Positions 18,556 through 29,545 are shown, numbered from the stretch's first letter. The stretch: DNA of 64,000 nt from Aphanizomenon flos-aquae FACHB-1287 (GCF_014698755.1 NZ_JACJTO010000007.1:62001-126000), one strand, 5' to 3'. Numbers and translations are program-made. The notes: generated by a model not told the origin, from the letters alone.

Positions 18556-19017
18556 CTAATAGGCTGCCCTAGCTAACCAAGAAATAGTTACACCCAGAAC
18601 TGAACCAGCAATAACTTGAACTGGTGTATGTCCCAATAACTCCTTGAGACGGTCTTGAAAAAAGTCCGGTTTTTCATGAAATAATTCATCAATCATTTGA
18701 TTAAGTATCCGGGCTTGCTTACCAGCAGCTTGACGGACACCAGCAGCATCATACATAACAATAATAGCAAAAACCGCAGCTAGAGCAAATTCTGGAGATG
18801 CCCAACCTAAAGTTTGTCCTACACCGTCTGCTAGGGCTGTCACTAGGGCTGAATGAGCGCTAGGCATACCCCCGGTCGTGACGAGGACACGCACATCTAA
18901 TTTTTGGTGTTTGACTAACTCAACGATCAGCTTTAATCCTTGAGCCACAAAACAAGCTACAAGCGCGACCAACAGCACCCGGTTGTTAATAATTTCGCCT
19001 ACGCCTATGTCCTGCAT
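18556..19017 (-). CDS. Divergent PAP2-family membrane protein (YuiD-like)
   Basis: A 153-residue integral membrane protein with about four hydrophobic segments. It has the divergent PAP2/DUF212 signature: TTGGMPSAHSALVTALADGVG (about 47-66), a central VMYDAAGVRQAAGKQA, and a C-terminal LGHTPVQVIAGSVLG. The SAH and GHTP motifs correspond to phosphatase-like active-site motifs. The substrate may be an isoprenoid pyrophosphate, consistent with its place about 100 bases downstream of crtE on the same strand, but this is inference. Confidence 0.88.
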   Translation of the reverse strand: MQDIGVGEIINNRVLLVALVACFVAQGLKLIVELVKHQKLDVRVLVTTGGMPSAHSALVTALADGVGQTLGWASPEFALAAVFAIIVMYDAAGVRQAAGKQARILNQMIDELFHEKPDFFQDRLKELLGHTPVQVIAGSVLGVTISWLARAAY

Positions 19018-19118
19018 GGTATTTTGGTGAGGTTAGTAAGTGTGAGTAGTGGTTGTGTGGAGGAAAAACGAGTGTACAAGCCGCCAAAATCCAAAATTGG
19101 GCAAATCCAAAATAGAGG

Positions 19119-20057
19119 TTAGTGATTGCGGCTGGTGATAAAATGAGCGAGAGCTTGAAGAGGAATGGCCTTTTCCCCATAAAATTCTAATTCGGCACAA
19201 GCCTCAGCAACTAGTTGTTGAGCTTTAGCGCGAGATTCTTCAATTCCCCACAAACTAGGATAGGTGACTTTTTTAGCTGCCAGATCCTTACCAGCGGTTT
19301 TACCTAACTGTTCTTGGGTAGCAGTGATATCTAGGATATCATCAATGATTTGGAAAGCGAGACCAATATTTTGAGAATAACGGGTTAATTTTTGCACATC
19401 TTGAGCAGATGCACCAGCAATAATTCCTCCACAAACTACCGAAGCTTCTAACAAGGCTGCGGTTTTATGATTATGAATAAAATTCAGAGTTTCTAGGGAA
19501 ATATCTGATTTACCTTCCGATTCTAAATCTACCACTTGGCCACCGACTAAACCAGCAGCGCCCAAGGCCTTAGCTAGACGAATAATTACTTGTAGAACCC
19601 TATCCTTAGGTACATTTTCGGGAGTTTGGGCGGCTACATACTCAAAAGCTAAAGCCAATAAACCATCACCTGCCAAAATAGCTACATCTTCGCCATAGAC
19701 TTTATGATTTGTCAGTTTACCACGACGATAATCATCATTATCCATAGCGGGTAAATCATCATGAATCAGTGACATGGTATGGATCATTTCTACGGCGCAA
19801 GCTGTGGCCATGGCCATTTCTATTGTGCCACCAATCATGTCAGCAGTGGCGAGACAGAGAATAGGGCGAACTCGTTTACCTCCAGCTAAGAGAGAGTAGC
19901 GCATGGCTTCATAAATCTTTTCTGGATAAACGACGGTAATGGAATTATCCAAAGCCTGTTCACAAAGCTGTTGTCGTTTTTTGAGATAGGTAGCGAGGTT
20001 AAAACTAGCCGACTCTGATTCTTTTGGGGTTATTAATCTTTCATCCGTTGCTACCAT
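19119..20057 (-). CDS. crtE: Geranylgeranyl/farnesyl diphosphate synthase
   Basis: A 312-residue trans-prenyltransferase that builds GGPP for carotenoids, the chlorophyll phytyl tail and quinones. It shows both aspartate-rich motifs, [11 protein letters not shown] (near 98-108) and FQIIDDILD (near 236-244), the GGKRVRP substrate motif, and [10 protein letters not shown]. The length and motif spacing fit the cyanobacterial CrtE class. It lies between folD (about 235 bases upstream) and the PAP2-like gene downstream, all on the minus strand. Confidence 0.95.
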   Translation of the reverse strand: MVATDERLITPKESESASFNLATYLKKRQQLCEQALDNSITVVYPEKIYEAMRYSLLAGGKRVRPILCLATADMIGGTIEMAMATACAVEMIHTMSLIHDDLPAMDNDDYRRGKLTNHKVYGEDVAILAGDGLLALAFEYVAAQTPENVPKDRVLQVIIRLAKALGAAGLVGGQVVDLESEGKSDISLETLNFIHNHKTAALLEASVVCGGIIAGASAQDVQKLTRYSQNIGLAFQIIDDILDITATQEQLGKTAGKDLAAKKVTYPSLWGIEESRAKAQQLVAEACAELEFYGEKAIPLQALAHFITSRNH

Positions 20058-20292
20058 GCTTTGTATTCCTCTTAACTGTTGAGAATATGGGGCTGTTGTT
20101 TGCGATTCTGTATAACAATTTTACGGGGGTTTGGGGCGGAAAGACTCACCGAATTTTAGATTTTAAATTTCGGCTTAAAGATTCAAAGTTTCAAATCTCA
20201 AGGAGTTTGAAGCCCCCAAATTCATTCGGGACATAAATCTAAAATCCAGAATCCAAAATTTTTAATCCTCCCGCATTCATAAAAATTATTTC

Positions 20293-21171
20293 TCAATTGC
20301 CTGTTGTTTGTAAATAGCTAGAAACAGTATTTTGCAGTAACATAGCCACCGTCATTGGACCGATACCACCGGGAACAGGGGTAATATATTCTACTACATT
20401 AGCGATCGCTTCAAACTGAATATCACCAACTAACCGACTTTTGCCATTGTTATCTGTAACTCGATTTATCCCTACATCTACCACAACCGCGCCCGGTTTT
20501 ACCATATCGGCGCTAATCATTCCTGGAATACCTGTAGCAGCAATCAAGATATCAGCATCTTGAGTAATAGTTGGTAAATCCTGAGATTTTGAATGAGCAA
20601 TGGTGACTGTAGCATTAGCCTCTAATAACATCAAGGCCATGGGTTTACCTACTAAAATACTACGTCCTACGACCACTGCTTTTTTACCCTGTAAAGGAAT
20701 TTTATATTCTGCTAACAACCGCATGACACCAGCAGGGGTACAACTACGTAGACCTGTTTCACCCCGCACCAGTCGCCCTAAATTTACAGGGTGGAGTCCA
20801 TCAGCGTCTTTATCCGGTATAATTCGATGGAGTAGACTGACGGCCTCTAAATGATTAGGTAAGGGTAATTGTACCAAAATCCCATCTACCCTTTCATCTT
20901 CGTTGAGTTCAGCAATGACTTCCTCCAATTCAGTTTGACTGATTTGGGTGGGGAAGTGTTTACCAAAAGAGGTAATTCCCACTTTAACACAGGATTTTTC
21001 TTTATTACGGACATAAGCGGCTGAAGCTGGGTTATCCCCAACCATTAATACTGCTAAACCAGGTGGTCGACCAATTTTACCTTGTAATTCGGTGATTGTT
21101 TGACTAAGTTCTGTTTGAATTTTATCGGCTAATGCCTTACCATCTAGTATTTTGGCAGTTTGTATATTCAT
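20293..21171 (-). CDS. folD: Bifunctional methylenetetrahydrofolate dehydrogenase/cyclohydrolase
   Basis: FolD interconverts 5,10-methylene-, methenyl- and 10-formyl-THF using NADP. Signature segments are [15 protein letters not shown] (catalytic lysine region), [23 protein letters not shown] (Rossmann loop) and [17 protein letters not shown]. The start is placed at the ATG of [11 protein letters not shown] (21171), giving 292 residues. The longer frame would begin at TTG with a repeat-derived FPVPLF extension and lacks a ribosome-binding site. Upstream of it lies a GGGAACA-type repeat. Housekeeping. Confidence 0.95.
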   Translation of the reverse strand: MNIQTAKILDGKALADKIQTELSQTITELQGKIGRPPGLAVLMVGDNPASAAYVRNKEKSCVKVGITSFGKHFPTQISQTELEEVIAELNEDERVDGILVQLPLPNHLEAVSLLHRIIPDKDADGLHPVNLGRLVRGETGLRSCTPAGVMRLLAEYKIPLQGKKAVVVGRSILVGKPMALMLLEANATVTIAHSKSQDLPTITQDADILIAATGIPGMISADMVKPGAVVVDVGINRVTDNNGKSRLVGDIQFEAIANVVEYITPVPGGIGPMTVAMLLQNTVSSYLQTTGN

Positions 21172-21352
21172 AAAGAGGGGAACAGGGAACAAGGAAGAGT
21201 TTTTGATTATTCATTTTCTCATTTTCCCAGCCCCCTAAAATTAAATTTTTGCAGTAAAATACTAACTTGCTTTGTTCACCAATTTCCAGAATAATCAATA
21301 TTAGGTTATGTGAATATAAGCACAAATCGCATACCCCAACTACTTATCTATC

Positions 21353-22384
21353 GTGCAAGATACCGACTCCATGAATGACATTGCTGCTGCACTCCAACAA
21401 CCAGCAGATTTAGACTTTGAACTACCAGATCCAGAAGATGAAGAAATTCTTGAGTCTGATTTTTTACAACAACTTGATGTAGCATGGCAGGTATGTGATC
21501 GTTTTGACTTGCAAACAGAAATTTGGCGAGGCCGGATTTTACGTTCTATCCGTGACAGAGAAAAAAAAGGCGGAGATGGACGCGGTACTGGTTTTCTGAA
21601 ATGGCTTAAAGAACGCGAAATCAGTAAAACCCAGGCCTACAGTTGGATTCAATTGGCTAATAGTGCTGATACCCTGATTTCTGACGGCAAACTAGACCCA
21701 GACACAGTTAATAACTTTAGTAAACGGGCTTTTGTCGAAACCGCCAAAGCTGTACCAGAAGTACAACAGATGGTTAGTGAAGCTGCACAAAAAGGCGATC
21801 GCATTACCCGCAGAGAAGTCCGTCAACTCAGCGACGAATGGACGGCCATGTCTTCCGATTTATTACCGGAAGAAGTCAGGGAAAAAGCCGCAGATAACAG
21901 CCTACCACCGCGCTATATCGCCCCTCTAGTCAAGGAAATGGAAAAACTGCCCGAATTGCACCAAAAGGCATTACAAAGGGATATAGCCGCCAATCCTGAC
22001 GTTGATACTGTTAAACAAGCGACTTCAGAAGCCCGACAATTAGCTAAATATCTCAAATCTGCTGCTCAGGTACAAGCCTTAATAGCGGAAGATGTAGATA
22101 TTGAAACCGCATTAGAAGAAGCACAAAGGGTCGGTTGTTTAAGTATCGCGGCTGACTTAGTAAATCAAGCGTCTCAAATTGAACAAACTATTGCCAAATT
22201 GTATATGACTTGGAAAAAAATTGGCAATTTAGCGGATAGATTATATGTAGATACTGGTGCAAGTACACCCAATTTGCGATCGCTCCTCACTTGTATAGAA
22301 CCTCTCGGTGGTGAAATCATGGAATTACAACTAAGTGGCGCGATAGAACATACAATTAGACTACAAATTCAAGAAGCGAGTTAA
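21353..22384 (+). CDS. Conserved hypothetical, helix-rich protein
   Basis: A 343-residue, acidic, predominantly helical soluble protein. The N-terminus is strongly acidic (DFELPDPEDEEILESDF). A segment with WRGRILRSIRDREKK, GTGFLKWLKEREISKTQAYSWIQLA (about 58-100) looks like an HTH-type DNA-binding region of the DUF3102/ParB-hub kind. The rest is repeated helices with coiled-coil tendency. The start is a GTG at 21353; an ATG at 21371 is an equally possible start. It is divergent from folD. I do not recognise a named function; a nucleoid or regulatory role is only a guess. Confidence 0.55.
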   Translation: MQDTDSMNDIAAALQQPADLDFELPDPEDEEILESDFLQQLDVAWQVCDRFDLQTEIWRGRILRSIRDREKKGGDGRGTGFLKWLKEREISKTQAYSWIQLANSADTLISDGKLDPDTVNNFSKRAFVETAKAVPEVQQMVSEAAQKGDRITRREVRQLSDEWTAMSSDLLPEEVREKAADNSLPPRYIAPLVKEMEKLPELHQKALQRDIAANPDVDTVKQATSEARQLAKYLKSAAQVQALIAEDVDIETALEEAQRVGCLSIAADLVNQASQIEQTIAKLYMTWKKIGNLADRLYVDTGASTPNLRSLLTCIEPLGGEIMELQLSGAIEHTIRLQIQEAS

Positions 22385-22500
22385 ACTAGCGGTTAGAAAC
22401 TTAGTGTACACAGTCAAAATCATTAACTTTTCTTTTCATTCTGATTAAGCGAACTTAGTTAGGGTGACAAAGCCATATTATATTTGCCGATGCTATGATT

Positions 22501-22791
22501 TTAAGATGCTAATTCTTCCATTTTTTTCGCCAATTCCAAATCTAAATTACTGATAGCATTACCTATATCGTGGGTAATAAGATTCACTCGGACGGTGTTG
22601 TAAACATTAAACCATTCCGGGTGATGTCCCATTTTGTCTGCGTGAACACCAACGCTAACCATCCAACCTAAGGCAGTTGCAAAAGAGTTAAATTTATATT
22701 CTTTGTACAATTTGCCATCTTTGATTTGCCATCCTGGTAGACTGTTAAGGCCTAGTGTTAGTTCAGTTTCGCTCAATTTTTGTGCTATCAT
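22501..22791 (-). CDS. phhB: Pterin-4a-carbinolamine dehydratase
   Basis: A 96-residue protein of the DCoH/PhhB family. The active-site stretch HADKMGHHPEW carries the catalytic histidines, followed by NVYNTVRVNLITHD. The family dehydrates 4a-hydroxytetrahydrobiopterin to recycle reduced pterin. Some cyanobacterial homologues have been linked to Rubisco assembly (acRAF-like), but this one keeps the catalytic histidines. It is a single gene, convergent with the upstream hypothetical gene. Confidence 0.93.
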   Translation of the reverse strand: MIAQKLSETELTLGLNSLPGWQIKDGKLYKEYKFNSFATALGWMVSVGVHADKMGHHPEWFNVYNTVRVNLITHDIGNAISNLDLELAKKMEELAS

Positions 22792-23551
22792 TTTCCTAAC
22801 CTACACAGAGATTTATTAATAACTATTATATCTAATTTAATATCTAATCTCTCATCCACGTCCCCAAATTATTGTATAGTCTGAAGAGATACTACTTAAC
22901 AATTTTTGAGTTATAATTTAATCTTTCATCGTCAAGAGAAAATCCTGAGCAGAAGGAGGTGGGGCTGTTCGATAAATAACTATAGGTGACAGGAAATAAA
23001 GAATCATCTACAATTTATATTGTATCAAAACTGTAATTAGTAAATTTTGTAATTAGTAAATTTCTAATTCGCTCAAGGGCGGATTTATCCGCGTTTATTT
23101 GCGTTTAATTCCTAATTTCCGTACCGACGGTGAGATGGGAAAGACTATAAAATCTGAATTAATTTAAACTGCGATCACTACTAGGGTACAATTAACAAAG
23201 GCCAGTAAAAACCTTCTTTCCATAGTGATCGACAATTGGCTAAAGTCCAATTACTTGGGAAAATCGCTGCTTTTGTTACCTAACCCTCCAAAAGGTCAGG
23301 AAAACAATAAATACACCTGTTAGCACCACTAACAGGCTCAAAAAATTGGCATTTTTGAGATTCCAATTTAGCTTGGACATTGGTTATGACTTCATGTATT
23401 TGTTTTTCTGGTACTAGAACATCAGTAAAAACTAATCTAAATCACTATAGTTCCTTGTTAAGTTAAATTAAATCACAGTGATAATTATCCCCAATTTTAT
23501 CAGGTAAGTTCGGTTTTTGTATCAAATAGGATGAATGGAGTGATAGGGAAT
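22792..23551. other. Long intergenic region before ado
   Basis: About 750 bases without a credible gene, AT-rich. One notable structure is a perfect 8-bp stem, CCTGTTAG-CACCA-CTAACAGG, near 23315-23338. On the minus strand it is followed by a T-rich stretch, so it might terminate something or be part of a small RNA. Patches such as TGTAATTAGTAAATTT are locally duplicated near 23030-23060. The ado promoter must lie at the far end. Nothing else is identifiable. Confidence 0.4.
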
Positions 23552-24250
23552 ATGCAGCAGATAGTAGATGAAGTTAAAAAAATTGACTTTCAAAGTGAAG
23601 TATATAAAGATGCCTATAGCCGCATCAATGCCATTGTCATTGAAGGGGAACAAGAAGCCCACGAAAATTACATCACATTATCTCAATTATTACCGGCACA
23701 AGCAGAGGAATTAATTCGCCTGTCAAAAATGGAAAGTCGCCACAAAAAGGGATTTGAAGCCTGTGGAAAGAATTTAAAAGTAACTCCAGATCTGGAATTT
23801 GCCAAGGAGTTTTTCTCAGGATTGCACAAAAACTTCCAAACCGCAGCAGCAGAAGGTAAAATAGTTACTTGTTTGCTAATTCAATCTTTAATTATTGAAT
23901 GTTTTGCGATCGCAGCCTATAACATATATATTCCCGTGGCTGACGACTTTGCCAAGAAAATTACAGAAGGAGTTGTCAAAGAAGAATACAGTCATCTTAA
24001 CTTTGGTGAGGTGTGGCTGCAAAAAAACTTTACAGAATCCAAGGCTGAATTAGAGCAAGCAAACCGTCAAAATCTGCCCATTGTCTGGAAAATGCTGAAT
24101 GAAGTAACAGATGATGCCAAAGTTCTAGCCATGGAAAAAGACGCTCTAGTAGAAGACTTTATGATTCAATACGGTGAAGCATTAAGTAACATTGGCTTCA
24201 CGACCCGTGACATCATGCGTCTTTCTGCTTACGGACTTGCAACCGCGTAA
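23552..24250 (+). CDS. ado: Aldehyde deformylating oxygenase (alkane synthase)
   Basis: A ferritin-like di-iron oxygenase that converts fatty aldehydes to alkanes plus formate. Iron ligands are carried by [44 protein letters not shown] and [13 protein letters not shown]. With the start at the ATG of [10 protein letters not shown], the protein has 232 residues, the length of Nostoc homologues from recall. An upstream in-frame ATG at 23531 would add seven residues. The acyl-ACP reductase gene follows on the same strand, the usual cyanobacterial hydrocarbon pair. The enzyme acts in the cytoplasm with ferredoxin as electron source. Confidence 0.96.
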   Translation: MQQIVDEVKKIDFQSEVYKDAYSRINAIVIEGEQEAHENYITLSQLLPAQAEELIRLSKMESRHKKGFEACGKNLKVTPDLEFAKEFFSGLHKNFQTAAAEGKIVTCLLIQSLIIECFAIAAYNIYIPVADDFAKKITEGVVKEEYSHLNFGEVWLQKNFTESKAELEQANRQNLPIVWKMLNEVTDDAKVLAMEKDALVEDFMIQYGEALSNIGFTTRDIMRLSAYGLATA

Positions 24251-24447
24251 ATATTAATTATGGGGGTGACAATTTTGTTACCCTCCGACAAGATCAGTAA
24301 ATATGTGGTATAATTTACGGCTACACTGATCCTGCGTACAATTGATAATTAGCGGTTTTTCCCAAATCCAGAATCTTAAATCCCAAGTTGGTATTGCTTA
24401 ATCATTACACAGCTTTGCACAACAGCACACGCCTAATATATCACTCC

Positions 24448-25467
24448 ATGTTTGGTTTAATTGGACATCTGACTAGTTTAGAACACGCTCAATCCGTAGC
24501 TCAAGAATTGGGATATCCAGAATATGCCGATCAAGGGCTAGACTTTTGGTGTAGCGCTCCACCGCAGATAGTTGATCATATCACTGTCACCAGTATTACC
24601 GGACAGATAATAGAGGGAAAGTATGTAGAATCTTGCTTTTTGCCGGAAATGCTGGCTAATCGGCGAATTAAAGCCGCAACCCGCAAAATCCTCAACGCTA
24701 TGGCTCATGCACAAAAGCATGGTATTGATATTACAGCTTTGGGGGGATTTTCCTCAATTATATTTGAGAACTTTAATTTAGAACAGTTTAAACAGGTCCG
24801 TAATATTAATCTAGAGTTTGAACGATTCACCACAGGTAATACCCATACAGCTTACATTATTTGCAAGCAAGTAGAAGCAGCATCTAAACAACTAGGAATT
24901 GAATTATCTAAAGCGACGGTGGCTGTGTGTGGAGCGACGGGGGATATTGGTAGCGCAGTAACCCGCTGGCTAGATAAAAAAACAGATGTCCAAGAATTGC
25001 TATTAATTGCCAGAAATCAAGAAAGGTTGCAAGAACTACAAGCAGAACTAGGACGGGGTAAAATAATGGGATTGGAGGAAGCATTACCCCAAGCGGATAT
25101 AGTAGTATGGGTGGCTAGTATGCCCAAGGGGGTAGAAATTGACCCAACAACATTAAAGCAACCCTGTCTTTTGATTGATGGTGGTTATCCTAAAAACTTA
25201 GGGACAAAAATTCAACATCCGGGGGTATATGTGTTAAATGGTGGCATTGTGGAGCATTCCCTAGATATTGACTGGAAAATTATGAAAATTGTCAATATGG
25301 ATGTACCAGGCCGCCAATTATTTGCTTGTTTTGCTGAATCAATGCTACTGGAATTTGAGAAGTTATATACAAACTTTTCTTGGGGGCGTAATCAGATTAC
25401 CGTAGATAAAATGGAGCAAATTGGTCGAGTGTCTATCAAACACGGTTTTAGACCATTGCTAGTTTAG
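24448..25467 (+). CDS. aar: Long-chain acyl-ACP reductase
   Basis: A 339-residue NADPH-dependent reductase making fatty aldehydes from acyl-ACP, feeding the upstream deformylating oxygenase. The family start [15 protein letters not shown] is used (ATG at 24448). The 20 extra residues upstream would need a TTG start and are not conserved in type. A Rossmann loop [14 protein letters not shown] and the catalytic cysteine region [10 protein letters not shown] are visible. The stop TAG at 25465-25467 is followed at once by a 16-copy TCATTGG array, then accA. Confidence 0.95.
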   Translation: MFGLIGHLTSLEHAQSVAQELGYPEYADQGLDFWCSAPPQIVDHITVTSITGQIIEGKYVESCFLPEMLANRRIKAATRKILNAMAHAQKHGIDITALGGFSSIIFENFNLEQFKQVRNINLEFERFTTGNTHTAYIICKQVEAASKQLGIELSKATVAVCGATGDIGSAVTRWLDKKTDVQELLLIARNQERLQELQAELGRGKIMGLEEALPQADIVVWVASMPKGVEIDPTTLKQPCLLIDGGYPKNLGTKIQHPGVYVLNGGIVEHSLDIDWKIMKIVNMDVPGRQLFACFAESMLLEFEKLYTNFSWGRNQITVDKMEQIGRVSIKHGFRPLLV

Positions 25468-25580
25468 TCATTGGTCATTGGTCATTGGTCATTGGTCATT
25501 GGTCATTGGTCATTGGTCATTGGTCATTGGTCATTGGTCATTGGTCATTGGTCATTGGTCATTGGTCATTGGTCATTGGT
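25468..25580. repeat. TCATTGG heptamer array, 16 copies
   Basis: Sixteen essentially perfect TCATTGG units in tandem begin at the base after the aar stop codon. They are followed by degenerate ACAACTGACAACCA units to about 25650, just before accA. The perfection suggests recent expansion by slippage. Confidence 0.95.
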
Positions 25581-25660
25581 CAGTAGGAAAGAGAATACAA
25601 CTGACAACCAACAACTGACAATCAACAACTGACAACCAACAACTGACAACTAAAATAATT

Positions 25661-26641
25661 ATGGCAACCACTGAGCGCAAACCCTTACTATTAGATTTTG
25701 AAAAGCCCTTAGCAGAATTAGCGAACCGAATTGACCAAATTCGCCAACTAGCTGAAGAGAATGGTGTTGATGTTTCTGGACAAATTCGCCAACTAGAAGC
25801 AAGGGCTATGCAGTTGCGGGAGGAGATATTTAGTAGTCTGACACCATCTCAAAGATTGCAGGTAGCCCGTCATCCTCGCCGTCCTAGCACCTTAGATTAT
25901 ATCCAGTCTATCAGTGATGAGTGGATGGAGTTGCATGGCGATCGCTGTGGCGGAGATGATCCCGCTTTAGTGGGTGGTGTGGGTCGGATAGCTGGACAAC
26001 CTGTGATGATGTTAGGACATCAAAAAGGCCGGGATACCAAAGATAACGTCGCTCGTAACTTTGGTATGGCTGCTCCTGGTGGCTACCGTAAGGCTCTACG
26101 CCTCATGGAACACGCCAATAAGTTTAGTATGCCAATTTTGACCTTTATTGATACTCCTGGGGCTTGGGCGGGCATAGAAGCCGAACACCAGGGACAAGGA
26201 GAAGCGATCGCCTATAATCTGCGGGAAATGTTCTGCTTTGATGTACCAATTATTTGTACAGTTATTGGTGAAGGTGGATCTGGTGGGGCTTTAGGTATTG
26301 GTGTAGGCGATCGCTTAATGATGTTTGAACACTCAGTTTATACCGTAGCTACCCCGGAAGCCTGTGCGGCAATTTTGTGGAAAGATGCTAGTAAATCGCC
26401 CCAAGCTGCCGTAGCTTTGAAAATCATTTCCCATGATCTGAAAAATTTGGGAATAATTGATCAAATTCTCCCTGAACCCTTGGGTGGTGCCCATTCTGAC
26501 CCCTTAACAGCAGCTACCAATTTGAAACAAGCTTTGTTAGAAAACTTAGACGAACTGAACCGTATGACCCCAGCGGAACGTCGTCAACTCCGTTATGATA
26601 AATTCCGTAATATTGGCGTTTTCACAGAACTTGCTCACTAA
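25661..26641 (+). CDS. accA: Acetyl-CoA carboxylase carboxyltransferase subunit alpha
   Basis: A 326-residue AccA subunit, which with AccD transfers carboxyl from carboxybiotin to acetyl-CoA for fatty-acid synthesis. Family segments are [20 protein letters not shown] at the start, [46 protein letters not shown], the oxyanion-hole region [10 protein letters not shown] and [15 protein letters not shown]. The length is standard. It follows ado-aar, a conserved cyanobacterial neighbourhood, although a heptamer repeat separates them. Confidence 0.97.
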   Translation: MATTERKPLLLDFEKPLAELANRIDQIRQLAEENGVDVSGQIRQLEARAMQLREEIFSSLTPSQRLQVARHPRRPSTLDYIQSISDEWMELHGDRCGGDDPALVGGVGRIAGQPVMMLGHQKGRDTKDNVARNFGMAAPGGYRKALRLMEHANKFSMPILTFIDTPGAWAGIEAEHQGQGEAIAYNLREMFCFDVPIICTVIGEGGSGGALGIGVGDRLMMFEHSVYTVATPEACAAILWKDASKSPQAAVALKIISHDLKNLGIIDQILPEPLGGAHSDPLTAATNLKQALLENLDELNRMTPAERRQLRYDKFRNIGVFTELAH

Positions 26642-26797
26642 AAATACTTCAGACAAGCCCATAAAATTAGAGTAATGCTATAATTGCCTGTGGCTGCTTA
26701 AAGATTATTAATCATCTTCTCAGCTACGGGCATTTGTATTTACTTAATTTTATGAGCATCCGTTGGCTGACAGGATTGCCAAAAACTGAAAAATATC

Positions 26798-27523
26798 ATG
26801 AATTTTGAGAAAAAAAGACGAGCCTTGATCACCGGGGCCAGTACTGGAATTGGAAAAGCAACAGCTTTAGCCTTTGCAAAGGCCGGTATAGATGTAGCCT
26901 TAGTCAGTCGTTCCCAGGATAAATTAGAATCTGTAGCTAAAGCTGCACAGGAGTTAGGGGTAGAAGCTGAAGCTTTCTGTATGGATTTGGCAGAAGTTAG
27001 CCAAGTGAAATCCAAAATTCAAGGGATATCTGATGAATTTGGCAATATAGATATTCTCATCAATAATGCTGGTATTGCATATACAGGCAATCTGAGTGAA
27101 ACGCCCTTAGAAGACTGGCAAGAAGTAATTAATTTAAACCTTACCAGCGTTTTTCAGTGCATGATGGGAATTTTGCCGGGAATGCGTCAACAAGGAGAAG
27201 GTACAATTATTAACATTGCTTCTATAGCGGCTAAACAGGCTTTTCCTGGTTGGGGTGCTTACTGTGTTAGTAAAGCGGGACTTGTTTCCCTATCCCAAAC
27301 TCTTGCACAAGAAGAACGTGCTAACGGTATTCGTGTGATTGCTATTTGCCCAGGTTCTGTTAATACTGAAATTTGGGATACCCCCAAAGTCCATGCTAAC
27401 TTTGATCGTTCCCGAATGTTAACTCCAGAAATTGTGGCTGCAACAATTCTGCACGCTGTCTTATTACCACAAGACGCAGTAATTCAAGAATTAACCATTA
27501 TGTCCAATGCTGGTGTTCTCTAA
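26798..27523 (+). CDS. Short-chain dehydrogenase/reductase
   Basis: A 241-residue classical SDR. It has the NAD(P)-binding motif TGASTGIG (about 13-20), NNAG (near 90-93), the catalytic serine in NIASIAAK and the YxxxK pair in GAYCVSKAG (near 153-157). The PG segment (CPGSVNTEIW) is also present. The substrate is not deducible. The gene regularly follows accA near the hydrocarbon cluster in cyanobacteria, so a link with acyl metabolism is possible but unproven. Confidence 0.9.
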   Translation: MNFEKKRRALITGASTGIGKATALAFAKAGIDVALVSRSQDKLESVAKAAQELGVEAEAFCMDLAEVSQVKSKIQGISDEFGNIDILINNAGIAYTGNLSETPLEDWQEVINLNLTSVFQCMMGILPGMRQQGEGTIINIASIAAKQAFPGWGAYCVSKAGLVSLSQTLAQEERANGIRVIAICPGSVNTEIWDTPKVHANFDRSRMLTPEIVAATILHAVLLPQDAVIQELTIMSNAGVL

Positions 27524-27616
27524 TTAGTGATTTTGTTATTTATCTCAATGGATAATTAATTAACACTGACTGACAACTGACTGATAACTAACAACTGACA
27601 ATACTAACATTCAATC

Positions 27617-28324
27617 ATGACTATCGCTGGTTCAAACGTTTCTAACAACCCTCAATCACCTTTAATTACCAACTTAGCAGAAGCTATCAATGTCCGACCA
27701 GACCGCAATACCCATGATGGTAGAGAACCAATAATAAATCCACCATCTGAGGAAACAATGAATGAGATGATGGCAGCGGTGCGAACAATGATCATAGGAG
27801 TAGGAGAAGATCCAGAACGAGAAGGACTCCTAAAAACACCCAAACGAGTAGCTAAGGCGATGAAATTCCTTACTAGTGGCTACAATGAATCTCTAGAAGA
27901 CCTCATCAATGGTGCGATTTTTGATGAAGGACATGATGAAATGGTGCTAGTTAGAGATATTAACTTCTTTAGTTTGTGTGAACATCATATGCTGCCATTT
28001 ATGGGTAGGGCTCACGTTGCTTATATTCCCAATCAAAAAGTGGTAGGATTAAGTAAACTGGCGCGAATTGTCGAAATGTATTCTCGTAGATTGCAAGTCC
28101 AAGAAAGACTGACTCGACAAATTGCTGAAGCACTGCAAACCGTTCTTGAACCGAGAGGGGTTGCTGTCGTCATGGAAGCCAGTCATATGTGCATGGTCAT
28201 GCGTGGAGTTCAAAAACCTGGTTCTTGGACAGTTACTAGTTCAATGGTAGGCATATTCCAAGAAGAACACAAAACCCGTGAAGAATTTTTCAACTTGATT
28301 CGTCACCAAGCGTCATTTTATTAA
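27617..28324 (+). CDS. folE: GTP cyclohydrolase I
   Basis: A 235-residue FolE, which converts GTP to 7,8-dihydroneopterin triphosphate, the first step of folate/pterin synthesis. The zinc and catalytic residues are in [32 protein letters not shown], and [26 protein letters not shown] is also present. An N-terminal extension of about 40 residues is not conserved, which is normal for the family. A short TTGTCAG-type repeat lies upstream (about 27565-27600). Confidence 0.96.
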   Translation: MTIAGSNVSNNPQSPLITNLAEAINVRPDRNTHDGREPIINPPSEETMNEMMAAVRTMIIGVGEDPEREGLLKTPKRVAKAMKFLTSGYNESLEDLINGAIFDEGHDEMVLVRDINFFSLCEHHMLPFMGRAHVAYIPNQKVVGLSKLARIVEMYSRRLQVQERLTRQIAEALQTVLEPRGVAVVMEASHMCMVMRGVQKPGSWTVTSSMVGIFQEEHKTREEFFNLIRHQASFY

Positions 28325-28385
28325 TTGGGAATTTCCTAGAAGGCAGGTGGGAAGAACAGGTAATTTGATTTTCCCCAATTATCTA

Positions 28386-29018
28386 TTATCTAGTATCTAG
28401 TTTTTGAAATAATAGGGCTACTTTGTGTAGGTCTTTGTTACCTGGTGAGTGTTCGACACCGCTGGATAGGTCAATGCCACTCGGTTTAATGTGACTAAGT
28501 GCAGTTAAAATATTATCTGCTGTGAGTCCTCCGGCTAAAAACCAAGGAAGACTAGGGCTAAATTCCTGATTTAACTTATGCCAATTTAAGGTTTGCCCTG
28601 TTCCTCCTAGCTGTTGGGGATGATAGGCATCAAGTAGTAGGGTATCTACATAATCAGTGTAATTGGTGGTGGTTTGTAGATGCTCTAAACTGCGGACTCG
28701 GATAGCTTTGATAATTTCTACTTGGGGTAGGGATTGACGTAATTGCTGGCAAAATTCTGGTGTTTCCTCTCCATGTAATTGGATACCAGTTAAACCGGAT
28801 TTTGTGACTATTTGACTAATTTCTGCAATGGTAGTATTAGCAAAAACGCCGATTTTATCAATATTTTGGGAAAGTGGCGCTATCGCCGCCTGAATTTGAG
28901 CTATGGTAACGTAGCGAGGGGAGCTAGGAACACAGATAAATCCTAGCGCCGTTGCACCCAGGGAAGCTATAGCTAGAGATTGCTGTGGTTGAGTAATACC
29001 GCAAATTTTAACCCGCAT
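28386..29018 (-). CDS. trpF: Phosphoribosylanthranilate isomerase
   Basis: A 210-residue TIM-barrel protein for the third step of tryptophan synthesis. It has the family start RVKICGIT with the catalytic cysteine at about residue 5, the ALGFIC and SPRYV segments, GIQLHGEE, and the phosphate-binding end [20 protein letters not shown]. It is convergent with folE. Freestanding, as usual in cyanobacteria. Confidence 0.95.
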   Translation of the reverse strand: MRVKICGITQPQQSLAIASLGATALGFICVPSSPRYVTIAQIQAAIAPLSQNIDKIGVFANTTIAEISQIVTKSGLTGIQLHGEETPEFCQQLRQSLPQVEIIKAIRVRSLEHLQTTTNYTDYVDTLLLDAYHPQQLGGTGQTLNWHKLNQEFSPSLPWFLAGGLTADNILTALSHIKPSGIDLSSGVEHSPGNKDLHKVALLFQKLDTR

Positions 29019-29130
29019 TTCTATCTGAAAAGTTACAAATAATCACAAAAGTATCTTAATTCAAATTAAAAACTTTTGCTTTGTCCTGGGTAATTTTATA
29101 ATCCGTTAGGACTATATTCATTTTTTCGTT

Positions 29131-29138
29131 CAGGAGAA
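29131..29138 (+). promoter_or_regulatory. Ribosome-binding site of psaK
   Basis: CAGGAGAA lies about 10 bases upstream of the ATG at 29148. It supports this ATG over the overlapping TTG at 29145. Confidence 0.7.
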
Positions 29139-29147
29139 CACACTTTG

Positions 29148-29396
29148 ATGTCATCAATCTTATTAGCCGCAGCGTCCGTTCCTGTTACACCAGTGTGGAG
29201 TCCTACAGTCGGCATCATTATCAGCGCCAGCAGCGTAGTTGTACTTTTATTCACTTTTGCACTAAAATCTGCTAAGGTCGGACCAGGGATGCCTATATTA
29301 CCTGTAAGTGTGCCAGGATTCATTGGGGCAATGGCTTTTGGTCATGTAATTGGTATTGGTATTGTCTTAGGACTAACTAACATTGGTCGTTTGTAA
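29148..29396 (+). CDS. psaK: Photosystem I reaction-centre subunit PsaK
   Basis: An 82-residue membrane protein with two hydrophobic helices. The first is near residues 18-40 (VGIIISASSVVVLLFTFAL) and the second near 55-78 (FIGAMAFGHVIGIGIVLGL). The PsaK family feature AKVGPGMP lies in the connecting loop. PsaK sits at the periphery of PSI and helps bind antenna pigments and phycobilisome energy. It starts at ATG 29148. Its 3' flank holds a 103-bp direct repeat pair. Confidence 0.95.
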   Translation: MSSILLAAASVPVTPVWSPTVGIIISASSVVVLLFTFALKSAKVGPGMPILPVSVPGFIGAMAFGHVIGIGIVLGLTNIGRL

Positions 29397-29442
29397 GTTG
29401 GATTAATCTTTTTGTCAGCAGCGATAGGTGATAGGCTGTACC

Positions 29443-29545
29443 GCATTTAGTTTGTATAATTCTAGCGGGCAAGATGCCCGCATCACAAAGTTTAAGTAAA
29501 TTGTGGTTATCAAATTTAGCTGCGTAACGGCTTAAGTTTACCTAT
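29443..29545. repeat. 103-bp direct repeat, unit 1
   Basis: It runs from GCATTTAGTTTG to TTTACCTAT and contains the hairpin core GCGGGCAAGATGCCCGC. It differs from unit 2 at only about three positions. The core is shared with the element at 3899. Confidence 0.9.

Noticed and set aside
21172-21192. TTG-initiated extension of FolD
   Set aside because: Encoded by a GGGAACA-type repeat and lacking a ribosome-binding site; the ATG at 21171 matches the family start.
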